Source of the DNA: Fusarium oxysporum f. sp. lycopersici 4287
Taxonomy: Eukaryota; Ascomycota; Sordariomycetes; Hypocreales; Nectriaceae
Assembly: GCF_000149955.1 (NCBI RefSeq)
Contig: NC_030993.1
Coordinates: 3,340,743-3,404,742, forward strand
Direction of reading: 5' to 3'
Length of the DNA stretch: 64,000 nucleotides
Shown here: one piece after another, positions 9,484-19,700 of the stretch
Numbering within the stretch: the first letter of the stretch is position 1
Layout of the letters: the number at the start of each line of letters is the position of its first letter
The notes under the pieces: generated by a model
What the model saw: the letters and a program-made list of their open reading frames with translations, nothing else
Told to the model about the DNA's origin: nothing
Databases searched by the model: none
Program-made: the position numbers and the translations under genes

Positions 9484-12292
9484 ATGGATCCCGGGCACGC
9501 AAATAACGGACCCGCGGCTTCCGATGACTCTGCTCGGAGAGCGGTAAGTACCAGATTTCCGATTTAGCCAATTCCAGTGTTGGCATTATTCAGAATATGG
9601 ACTCCCCAACCTGCGTGCGTATCGCTTACACGGCAACCCCAAAGCGATCAATCGCGAAACTGGTGTGCCGTGCCAGTATAGCCTTGTTAGCTGCATCGGC
9701 CCGCTGCGAGTTTCACCCATCAACTATATCTTGTGTTGTGTAACAATCCCTTTACATATCAGGACTGACAAGAACTCTTGTGAATACAGTGTGATCAGTG
9801 TCGTACGAGAAAGGTGAGCATCACCCATGAATGCCTTCAGAAACACGCCATAGTCAGGACGTTTCTGTAAACAAGGGCTGTCCAACATAGATGGTATTAA
9901 TAACACCTGCATGATATAGATCCGATGCGATAAAGACTGGCCATGCTCTAACTGTCGTACTGCCAAGCGATCTTGTACATCCACAGGCGTTGGCCAGAGA
10001 CCCAAAGAGCCCCGGCAGCGAGTTCTCATCTCGTCCCAATAGTTCGTGACCCCATACCATCTTTTACCCCAGACGCTGTATTTGCACATGGTGCCGCTTT
10101 GTCCCCTCCAAGCAGCTTTGCCGATAGCCGTTCGCCAGCCAGATAAGGCAGTTCATCCACTAACCACTGGCATGCGTGCCTCGTAGTGAACGAAAGATCG
10201 ACCAGATTGAGGTCCGCTTAGGCAATATAGAAAGCCTCCTCCGGGATCTCTCCCAACGTCCCGTCTCCACTCCAGGAAGTAACATTCAGTTTCCTGTCAC
10301 CCCTGCAGCCTTCCCAGGTCTCGATCCAGCCTCTGCATCTACAGCGGCTTTTGACAGTTCCGATGACGAGTCTGTTCTGGGCGGTGATTCGGTCATTGCC
10401 CAGCAAACCACGTTTGCTAGCGACCTTCTCGAGCATGCCGTGGAGCGCACCTCGTTAAACGATGTCAGTCCCAAGATGTGGGAAGCTCTCGCAAACTTGA
10501 GACAGTTGGCCGAGCTTCAGAGTCGGCAGTCCATCAGCCATGGTCCCCGTTTTCCACTCCAGCAGCCCATCCCAAAGGGAGGCTTGGGTCAACTGCCAAT
10601 GCCTCCTATGGATATTGTAGTGAACTTGCTTAAGAGAGTTAGAGGTAGCAGTGACAACAACAACTTTGCAACCATTCGCTGACTTTTGTCTAGCTTCTCC
10701 GCCAGGTCTCTTTACGTTTGTCTGCTACTTCATTGGAATAAGTGACTTCTCCAACCTTTGTCGAATGGTCTACTTTCCCACAGACGACTTTAGTGATTCC
10801 ACCTTCATCATTGTCAACGTTGGTCTCTATTACTTGTTTCTTGAACAGCACCACTTGACCGTTGACAACAAGCCTCTGAAGGATGAGTTTGCATCACACC
10901 TTTACACAAGTCGCATCAACCTGGAAACAGCGCTGGCAAATATGTCTCTCTTCATGTCGACCAAGATAGAAACAGTCCAGGCTCTCCTCATGGGTGTAAG
11001 CACAAGTCAGTTTGGTGTAACAAGTGCTGGGCACTAACAAAGGCATTAGACATTATACACCATCGACGTCTGCAGACCATCTGTGGCTTGGCATCTCAAC
11101 TGTGCCGCAGCCCAGATTTGCCAGACTGCTGGTTTCCATCGCAGGGATCTCTCAACGCGTAACCCCGAGGAAGCTGACATCAAGGCGATCCTTTTCTGGT
11201 ACACATATACCACGGACAAAGCACTAGCACTTCGACTAGGCCGTGCCCCTGCCATCCAGGATTGGGAGATCACCATTCCACGTACTTTCAGCTTCGATGG
11301 CATCTTGAGTCTTGAAACCAAAGCTGTTGCGGGTACGTGGCTTAACGCTGCAACGTTGCAGGGTCAAGTGTATGAGCAACTGTAAGTGTTATTATTTGCA
11401 TCCATGTTCCCAAGTCCTCGCAGCTAATGAAGCCAGGTTTTGTCCGGCAGCATTAAGCCAACCACCAGCTGTACTCGCTGAACGAGCACGTCTGCTGGCA
11501 GCTAAGTGCCGTCGTGTCGAGGCGGAGTCGTATCAGAGCCGAGAAATGGCTCTCTCATCGCTTGAGAAAATCGGAGCTTCCCCTCTCGTAGATGTCCACC
11601 TGAAGGGTGACGAAGTGCAGTTGCTGTCAACCATGACTCTTATTTACAGAGCAGTTCCAGCTCCTGAAGGGTCACCCACTAGGTTCTGTCAAGAGTGTAT
11701 AGACACTGCACGAAAGGCTTGTCACGCACATTTCACATGCATGGATTTGGTGCGGAAAGACCCCCACGCGAGAGCCATATATGTCCATTGGTAGGTTCAT
11801 CTTTGCAGTTCCTTGGATTTCGAGTAAATCTAACAAGGTTTTAGGAACCTGGTGCTGACTCCATTTGCCCCCTTCTTTGTGCTGTTCGGATATGTCATCG
11901 AGACATCATCGCAAGAAGATCTCCAACTGTTGAAGCAGTTCAGTGCGTCCATTGAAGAGACCAGTGATGCGTCAGAGACCATGCAAAAACTGTCGCGACT
12001 ATGCAATATCATGAGCAACGTCGCGGCCCTGTATGTCGAAGCAAAGTCTCAACAAGTGGAAGATCAGGCAATGGTGCCCATCGGTGACGAGTTCGACGTG
12101 TATTTGAGCCAGCTCGGACTCATGCCTGTCATGGACTCGACCATGGGCAACGCAGGTGATCCCAATGCAGAGTTTGGTGAGAACACTCAAGTCAACCAAA
12201 TGGCGGACTGGATGTCTGGAAGTCGAAATTTGCTGGGATTGTTGGAACAGGATATATCACAGATCGGAGGTGTACAGTGGCCACCCATGTAG
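9484..12292 (+). CDS. Zn(II)2Cys6 fungal-specific transcription factor
   Basis: Eight exons: 9484..9543, 9790..9813, 9920..10041, 10187..10644, 10694..10995, 11050..11381, 11437..11790, 11845..12292, giving 699 residues. Seen: a Gal4-type zinc cluster at residues 21-47 with C-x2-C-x6-C-x5-C-x2-C-x6-C spacing, assembled from exons 2 and 3 (CDQCRTRK joined to IRCDKDWPCSNCRTAKRSC). A coiled-coil linker follows (YERKIDQIEVRLGNIESLL). The middle homology region (fungal_trans type) includes LFTFVCYFIGISDFSNL and AWHLNCAAAQICQTAGFHRR, and the end has LVLTPFAPFFVLFGYVIE. It is a nuclear DNA-binding regulator; targets are unknown. Its first three introns (246, 106, 145 bp) are unusually long for the window and isolate a 24 nt exon. 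It lies divergent to an ABC exporter. Confidence 0.9.
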
Positions 12293-12378
12293 AATAGAAT
12301 GATAGAAAGGACCCGGATAGATACTCGCAAATAGAATTTTCGTTTGATGTTCGTAACTTAAGATGAGTCCGATGCAGC

Positions 12379-12930
12379 TCAGTCGGTGGGAAACCGAGGG
12401 TCATAGACTTCATAGCCCTCGTCTTCAGTATCGCTTTCCGGTGACAAGTTCTTTTGAAGGCCAGGATTGACTGGTGCCGGCTCAAGTGTACTAGCCGGCT
12501 TGGGCTTCTCAGTCGTCGTCGTTGCTGCTGGTCCGCCGCTCTCAACTTTGGTGAAAGCGCTCTTGAAACCACTCTTCTTGAAGCCGCCTTTCTTGAACCT
12601 CCTCCACCAGTGGCAGTCTCTTGGCCAGGGAGCTTGATGCTGATGAGACCGTCGGCTTTGGCCTCGGCCTTGCGCGCACGAGAGCCAGCGGTGGGGTCAC
12701 GAACCATGGCCTTCATGTCTTTGAGGCGCTGCTTGTGACTGTGATCATAGCTACTGAGATGAGCTTCATAGTCATTCATTCGCGAGTACCCTTTGGAGCA
12801 GAGCTGGCAGTAGAAAGACTTTTGAGCTTCACGTGCAGATGCAGTCTGCGCCGAGGGAAGAGTTAGGTGTCGCTGGTGACGCGTTAGTCAAGGAATGAGC
12901 ACCAGAGTATTCGGATCTTACCGGAGGCAT
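12379..12930 (-). CDS. Small C2H2 zinc-finger protein with a one-base frame break
   Basis: Exons 12930..12922 and 12845..12379; intron of 76 bp (GTAAGA...GCAG). Exon 1 encodes only MPP. The finger is FYCQLCSKGYSRMNDYEAHL, continuing to SSYDHSHKQR, a U1-like C2H2 finger with a conserved basic extension (RLKDMKAMVRDP) also seen in GPATCH8-type nuclear proteins. Downstream come a glycine run, FKKGGFKKSGFKSAFTK, and an acidic C-terminus ending FPTD. The frame must shift by one base at 12596-12597, where TTC follows GGT; a third T in that run would restore the frame and give about 158 residues. A nuclear, RNA-related role is likely but not established. It converges on the Zn2Cys6 gene with 86 bp between stops. 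An alternative start further upstream cannot be excluded. Confidence 0.75.
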
Positions 12931-13404
12931 GTTGTCTCTGGTATCTTCCTTCAGCAAGCTATGAAGTTGGCCTTTCTCAGCGTTGTTTTGATGAAAAGGT
13001 CGTGGTTCTTGTAAGCTGCTGATGTTTGATGAAGGAAGTTCGAGCAGTGACCACGATCCAGATAAGAGTGCGGGCACTAGCTCTGTTTGGCTAGAGCTCA
13101 GAACCTCGACCCGCCACCAATCAAAACGTGGCATGTCTTGCTGACCGAGCTCCCAGGACCTCAACGTCATTTTCCCAGGGGGTCTTCGACAGGGGGCTTC
13201 CAGAACCACCTGCCCCAGAGTCTTGAAAGCTTCCCCCGTTGATCCAGCACGTTGAGGCGCTAATCCCAACTGGAAAAACTTCCAGTCCCTTCCCTGTCAC
13301 GAGCCCGCGCCGTCATCTCTTGTTTTCTATTCCCCGCCAGATATTATTTCTTGTCCTTTGTTTTCCTTTCACACAGATTTAAACGCGCTGGGCGTGGTAT
13401 CATT
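12931..13404. promoter_or_regulatory. Divergent promoter, C2H2 protein and Mcp1-like gene
   Basis: 474 bp between opposing start codons. An open frame of 146 codons on the minus strand crosses it, but its composition gives no sign of coding. A pyrimidine-rich stretch (ttcttgtcctttgttttcc) precedes the ATG at 13405. Confidence 0.5.
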
Positions 13405-14532
13405 ATGGATTTCGACCAATCCCCAGATCGTCGAGCCTCACAGGCGAGCTTCTTGTCTTTACAGCAGCTTGACCCTTCCCCGATCGATTCTCCGCCAGCA
13501 GATCCGTCTATTGACCGCCGGGACCTCGGGCCACCGCCGAGAGGAAGTGATGATGGATATGAGATGGTTGATGCCGATGATATGGAGAGGAGCTCAGCAA
13601 CTATCAAGGCTCCTTCGACCGGTGCTCCCGGGCTGAGCGCAAGTACAAACCTCACAAATGGAGCTACAGGTCCAGGCCCAATCTTCTATCGTGAGTGTCC
13701 AATGCCTTCACATGCTTGAACGGCACAGCATACTCACACTTCGTCAGTTATGCGAATCCAGAAGTTCTCGAGCTATGCAATGGGAATATTCACCTCCCTC
13801 CATCTCGCTAACGTTTCCCTCATCCCCGCTGTTACTCGCTCTGTCCCTGGCTCCGAGACGTACCTCCTCATGACTCGTGAAATTTACCAGACCTCCCTTA
13901 CGGAACCAATTCTCGTCGCTCTCCCTGTTATTGCCCATATTGGATCAGGAATTGCTCTTCGACTATTGCGGAGGTCACAGAACATGAAACGCTATGGTGC
14001 TGCGACCCCGGGAATGTACGCTCTCCATCGTTCAAGGACGGAACTCGAGGATCAAAGAAGGGCTTCTTCGCCGTGGCCAGCACTGAGCTATATCTCGATA
14101 TCCGGTTATGCTTTTTCCGTCTTCTTCGCCGCCCATGTCTTTGTCAATCGTGTTCTGCCCTTACAAGTTGAGGGCGACAGCTCTAACATTGGTCTCGCCT
14201 ACGTCGCACATGCTTTTGCTCGACATCCTATTACTTCTTGGGTTTCTTATGTTGGCCTTCTTGCCGCCGGTTGCGGCCATATGATCTGGGGTCAGGCCAA
14301 GTGGTTTGGTCTATCACCTACGACGAAATACATCTGGGGTACAAGTACCGCACCCGCGGAGAAGAGGGCGAGGAAGCAAAGGAGAAGGAGATGGGTCGCT
14401 CTCCACGGAGCATCGGTGGCTTTTGCTGCTCTCTGGGCAGTTGGAGGCCTAGGAGTTGTTGCGAGGGGAGGCCTCATGGAAGGCTGGATTGGAAAGGTGT
14501 ATGATGATATCTTCGCAGCGGTGGGATTGTGA
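13405..14532 (+). CDS. Mcp1-family (DUF1691) mitochondrial membrane protein
   Basis: Exons 13405..13690 and 13748..14532 with a 57 bp intron (GTGAGT...TCAG), 356 residues. Family: Mcp1 is a mitochondrial outer-membrane protein of yeast that recruits Vps13 and suppresses ERMES defects; its transmembrane domain has a succinate-dehydrogenase cytochrome-b-like fold. Seen: a disordered acidic N-terminus of about 95 residues, then a hydrophobic part with about five membrane segments, including AMGIFTSLHLANVSLIPAV, PVIAHIGSGIALRLLRRSQ and AFSVFFAAHVFVNRVLP. Histidines within segments (SLHLAN, VIAHIGSG, FAAHVF) suggest the haem-site geometry of the family. A basic loop (KRARKQRRRRW) precedes the last segment. 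Assignment to the family is firm; the exact cellular role is by analogy. Confidence 0.8.
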
Positions 14533-15106
14533 GGGCATAGTTGATCTAGCATCATTGGAGTTTGGGTTCGTTTACATGGGAGATGTTGAACTCCTCTCTT
14601 TATACGCATTATGGAAATACCCTACGCCTATACGTTGGAGAATGAAGTAGATACGCATGAATGCATCAGGAAACTAAGACAATATGATAATCCACTAGAA
14701 TGTTAGTATGCACGATGTGAAGTTGGTGTTTTTCACATGAACGAATGTTCCACCATTGTGCGATGGCTTTTGCTTGCGAGCCATGAAGTACTTAGCTGCG
14801 TATTTGAATCATCATGAGCAATATCGCGTAAACCACTGATGCATCCGTATCGCAATCATTTGTTGATAAGTGAAGCAATTTGGTGCCAAAACTCCGAAAT
14901 CCCTTGAACACCGACTTGTACAGGGTAAGCTCACCACCAAGCTCCGGTCAACCGCCGACCGTTGATCGCCACCGACATTTTATTTCTTTATCCTACCAAC
15001 CCCAGAGCTTCATCAACACCTCTCTGATCCCCCATTTCCCTTCTCCTCTAGGTTCTATATAGCTGATCGCAGGCTCGTCCTGCGCAGCGCCCAACCTCCG
15101 CACAAA
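14533..15106. other. Intergenic region before the F-box gene
   Basis: 574 bp holding the 3' UTR of the Mcp1-like gene and the promoter of the F-box gene; a pyrimidine-rich segment and a TATATAG motif (15056-15062) lie within 50 bp of the ATG. No gene seen. Confidence 0.5.
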
Positions 15107-16795
15107 ATGCCGAAACGTAAGCTCCCTCCGACCGAACAACCCTCCGAACCACAAGAAGTATCTCAACCTCGGCCTTCAAAACGTTTACGTTTCGCAAACT
15201 CGGCACATAACCCACCTTCTCGCGATATTCTCACCACAATATCCTCCGAACTTCTACTGCGGATATTATCCTTCCTCTCGTCGTCAGAGCTACTGGACAT
15301 CTCCCCCACTTCACAGCGTCTTTACCGCCTTGCTTCGGATCCTCATCTCTGGCGCGAACATTACTACGAGCGCTTTGTTCTACCGCGCGCTTTACGTATA
15401 CCTGGGTTTAGACTCGGTGGAGCTGGTGGCACGAAGTTACAGTATTCCTCGCGACGAGCTGTGTGGGCAGATGGACGGAAAGGAAGAGCGCCGGAGGATG
15501 AGGTTCTAAGAGAGAGTAGTAAGACTGAGAGTGTCGACTGGAAGAGACAGTATAAGCTACGTCACAACTGGGCCAGAGGAAAATGCGCCGTGGAGGAGGT
15601 CAGCGTGCGAGATGCGCCAGATGAGAATGGGGGACAGAAGAGGACGTTGGTCAAGGTCGTGGAGGGTATTGCAATAACGGCCGATTCGGAATATGGACTG
15701 CGCGCATGGGATCTTCGAACACGACGACCGATTGCGCAGCTCGGCCTGCACGAGGAAAACGAAAGCGATGACAATGCGCCGACATCACTTGCGGTGGACG
15801 AAAGCGGTTCTGGAACAGTGGTGGATATAGTGGTGGGATTCGCAGATGGCGGTTTCGGGCTTTGGCGGTTGAACCTCGAGCGACAAGAACTATTACGGAG
15901 ATATCGGCACGAGAAAAGCTGCAATGGAGAACTTGTCGCTATCGCTTGCGGATATCCTTATGTCCTAACAGCAACGACAGCGGGCTTAATATCGCTATAC
16001 ACATTCAACCGCCCAGATGACAAACCTTCTAACGACGCTGCGAATAGTGTCAATGATGAACCGCCATTGAAAGCGACAGACAAACAACCGAGCACGGTTC
16101 TGCCGCCTCCATATCTCCTCACATCGCTCAAGTCGCACACCACCCACTTACCACTCGCTCTATCGATACGGCGCATGTCGTCCTCTGTGAGCGCCTCCAT
16201 CGCCTACACCTTCTCCGTCCGAGACGGCTGGTGCATCGGCATTCAGGACTTATTGATAACGCCGCCATCCGATGGCTCCGGCGTCGACACACTATCCTCC
16301 CGCCTCGCATCGACGCTCCCCATCACAGCCTCAGGCGGCGCTGACTCTCCTCTAACCAATGAGTCACGATCAGAGCTTACGACCCTTTGCTACAGCCACC
16401 CGTATCTCCTCGCCACACTACCCGACAACACTCTCGTCCTATACCTCTGCACCTCGACCGCGATATCCCTATCACTATCCCTGGGTATCCGCCTCTGGGG
16501 CCACACATCAGGCATCTCAGATGCGGAGATCACACCGCGGGGTAAGGCCGTGAGCATTAGCACGCGAGGAGACGAGATCCGCGTATGGGAGCTGGAGGGC
16601 CGCGGCGGAGGCAGCAGCATCGAGGTACGACCTACGAGCAGGCAGCCAGCCGATGACGCAGACAGCCCTACATCCGCGCCAAGGGCTGAGTGGGAGGACC
16701 GCAGGAATTGGGTTGGCTTCGATGATGAGATGGTCATCGTTCTCAAAGAGGCGCGAGACGGTCGCGAGAGCCTGATGGTCTACGACTTTACATGA
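15107..16795 (+). CDS. F-box protein with C-terminal WD40-like propeller
   Basis: A single exon of 562 codons. Seen: a basic N-terminus (MPKRKLPP, PSKRLRF) that could be a nuclear signal, then an F-box at about residues 43-88 (ISSELLLRILSFLSSSELLD, SDPHLWREHYYERF), and a long beta-rich region with degenerate WD repeats (GLRAWDLRTRRPIAQLGLHE, DGGFGLWRLNLERQ, GDEIRVWELEG). Family knowledge: F-box proteins bind Skp1 and bring substrates to an SCF ubiquitin ligase; the propeller would recognise the substrate. No specific substrate can be named. It is followed by 9.6 kb without another gene. Confidence 0.85.
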   Translation: MPKRKLPPTEQPSEPQEVSQPRPSKRLRFANSAHNPPSRDILTTISSELLLRILSFLSSSELLDISPTSQRLYRLASDPHLWREHYYERFVLPRALRIPGFRLGGAGGTKLQYSSRRAVWADGRKGRAPEDEVLRESSKTESVDWKRQYKLRHNWARGKCAVEEVSVRDAPDENGGQKRTLVKVVEGIAITADSEYGLRAWDLRTRRPIAQLGLHEENESDDNAPTSLAVDESGSGTVVDIVVGFADGGFGLWRLNLERQELLRRYRHEKSCNGELVAIACGYPYVLTATTAGLISLYTFNRPDDKPSNDAANSVNDEPPLKATDKQPSTVLPPPYLLTSLKSHTTHLPLALSIRRMSSSVSASIAYTFSVRDGWCIGIQDLLITPPSDGSGVDTLSSRLASTLPITASGGADSPLTNESRSELTTLCYSHPYLLATLPDNTLVLYLCTSTAISLSLSLGIRLWGHTSGISDAEITPRGKAVSISTRGDEIRVWELEGRGGGSSIEVRPTSRQPADDADSPTSAPRAEWEDRRNWVGFDDEMVIVLKEARDGRESLMVYDFT

Positions 16796-19700
16796 TCCCA
16801 ATTGCCTCACGCCGTCATTAGACGTGCCAGAAGAAGCACCACCATGACCACATTGGGACACGCGCAACAGGAGACTGTGTCGCGACTTTGCCGGCAATGG
16901 CAATCGCCGCCGCCTTCAGTTCACGCCACGCTCCAGGGGAGAAATTCCGGCCACCCGTGGCTTGCTGAGAATCGCGGCGCTCTGGAACTTACACCATCCG
17001 GGAGCGTGGGAAGAGCCTCTCTGATAGTCCTGAAGCCACCACCACAAACCAATCGTCTTCAGTTGAGGCTCCTGGGGTCAAAGAAGCACGGCTGAAAAGT
17101 CCTAGCAAGCCTGGCTGACGCAAAAGCAAATACAAACTTGGCAGACACCTCGATACGAGCAAGGGCACAAGATATAATCGATTGGTCATGAGATGGCAAT
17201 TGCGACAATTGGTAGCCTATTGCCCGGGCGTTACGATTAAACTCTGAGCGGCATTCCCGCCGACTGATGGTCCTTCGCGGCGACTGGTTAGCACGACGCC
17301 TCAAGGCTGAAGCAGCGCCAGGCACGTCCCTTTGCTAGCTGGAGTTTATTGAAAGGCATGAAAAGCCAATTCAAAAAAACAAGGCAACTCCGAAACCAAG
17401 GTCGTACAAAAGCCTCATCCGCATCTCGTCCGTCAGGGGGTGGCTGTAAGAAGCCAAACTCTCTCCAGTGTAGCATCTTTACCTGAGGCCAGCTGGGATG
17501 ACTTGTCAAAAAGCTTAGAATAGCGATTATCCCAATGCCGCAAATAGAAATCGTCCCTTGAAAGGGAAGATCTCTCAAAGGCCCCTCGTTTCTGAAACGA
17601 CATCCATTGAGTTGAGTCAATAAAACGCCGGAAGTTTACTGGGAGAAGCCCCAGCTAAATTGGTGTTGCATGTCATGTCATGCATTATGTGGCTCCACGG
17701 CATGAAACAAAACCAAGGTCGTACTGACAGCGCATCAGAGGAAACAAGGGAAGAGGCGAGAGACCTACGGAGCAGACAGTACCGGTAGCTATCAATTGCA
17801 CCTTACCATTCCAAACGGTAGACGCGTTACACAGGACCATTGGTTCACTGCGCCCAAGCAGAAGCTGACACGCTGAGTTGCTGGATTGACCAAGGATGTT
17901 GCTTCTGCCAGCGTATCAGCTGCGCCAATTGCATCCCGCTCGAATTGACATGATAAAGCCTCAAATGCAGTGCTACTGTTTACCTGGCAGCCTCTTCTTT
18001 TCTTTTCCAGTCCTGAGCCCTTACTCCAGAATTAGTGTACGCCACACTGGCTGCCCGCATCTTCACCGTACATTTGCTCTCAATACTTAAGAGGCAAAAA
18101 ATAGAAGACGATAGATGGCCAGAGGCGAATGCTCGGTCCCATTGGGTAGCATCAAATTGTCCGTACGATATTAGTAGAAACTGCACGTTGCCGCTGTTCG
18201 TAACCGCGTAAAGTGATACCCCCACCAGACGCGAGGGGTTCGACTTTCACATGGCAAAGATAGAGGGGGTCTTTGCTGTGTCTAGTCAAGTCTAGGAACC
18301 AGACCCAGAAGACGGGGAGGGATTTGAGGTACCTCAGTGGGGCCGTCCGTTATGGAGTTGAGTTGTCTTGTGGATATGGATCACAGTGGAGATTCTTCTT
18401 TCCAGGCGGAGAAGTCGAGTGAAGGGAGGGAGTGTGATTATCATGGACTTTGATATGCGGAGCAGCGTAGTTGTTCAATGCCATTGAAGTCAACAGAGGC
18501 AATCATCAAGTGATCAGTATCTTGGCTGAAGTGATATCTGAACATGGAGCTATCAGAACCTTGTTTTTGACCGCCGAAATACTCAGATCCGAGGAAGACC
18601 TGAAGTGAATCGAATTGAATTTGACAAAACCACCCGTGCACGCGGCCCGAATCTGCCTTAGCCGCTCAACAAGGCGGGCGATATATCAACCGCCGCCTGA
18701 GATTGGCCGAACCGAGAGACGGCACGTTGGAAAAAAGGGAAACGGAGGGCCGAATTCGAGGGGCACAACGGACAGGACGGTGTAAGCAGACGGACTGCGG
18801 TTGGCGTCTAGAACTAAGACGGTGGATCAACATCTCTCACCGTTTCTTTGCGTTACAAATGCCGAAGGGAAAAAGAAAACAACGCTGCAAAGACGGGTCG
18901 CAGGTTCCATTGCTCGATTCAACCCATCTCAAGCAAGCCAAGAGGTGGAGGCCCGAAGCCGAGGCATGATATGCCGTCGCGTGGGTGTCAATCAAATTGG
19001 AGAGCCAGACGAGACAAGACAAGACAAGACACTTGATACTCTCTGTTTGGTGTTGACGCTGTAGGCGCCTGAATAAACAATTGTGAGCCCAATGCTGTGA
19101 TATAGACACTCCAGTCATGGCAACCATTTCAAGAAAGTCGATAAATGAGGCATAATATCTCAATTGTTGATTAGAAGAAGTTGAGTCAATTTGACTTGAC
19201 CCCTCTATCGCGGGGTCGTGCCGGGCATCAAAGAACCATGGAAGCGAACCAACAGTTCACTCGAAGCCAGCACTAGAGTGGAAGGGTCCCTCCACTAACA
19301 CGCCCGTCAAAGACTGGCCCCTGTGACGAGCATTTGGATGACGTCTTTCGCCCAGCATTTGATGGATGCTCGAGGTGGTCTAGATCGCGTTGGATCCAAA
19401 TGTCGTGAGCTTCAACTGCACGACTCGCCGATTTCCTTGGTTTGATGCATCCGTTGCTATCCCTTCTCTGTCACTTGAGAAGGGAGATGGGTAAAAGATG
19501 CCTCAATGTTGACCGCCCTTGCAGTCAATGAATGACATTGGTCTTCACCGTCGCACAGGCCAATGTCCTTGGCGCCTCCAACTATATTCCGTCGGTCACC
19601 AGCATTAGCCTCGTTTGTGGAGTTGATAGACAGTTAGACACTGAGACAGTGCTGATGACTTGCCGACGCGCGCAGCACGCTGAGCCCTTCATCAACTTCC

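Noticed and set aside
12829..13269. 146-codon minus-strand frame crossing the start of the C2H2 gene
   Set aside because: It includes the MPP start codon region but its upstream part has no coding character; kept as promoter.
17288..17620. 110-codon minus-strand frame in the gene-poor region
   Set aside because: Isolated, without family resemblance or supporting signals; likely chance.
18225..18260. T-loop-like GGTTCGACT suggesting a second tRNA
   Set aside because: No paired T-stem, acceptor stem or anticodon arm around it.
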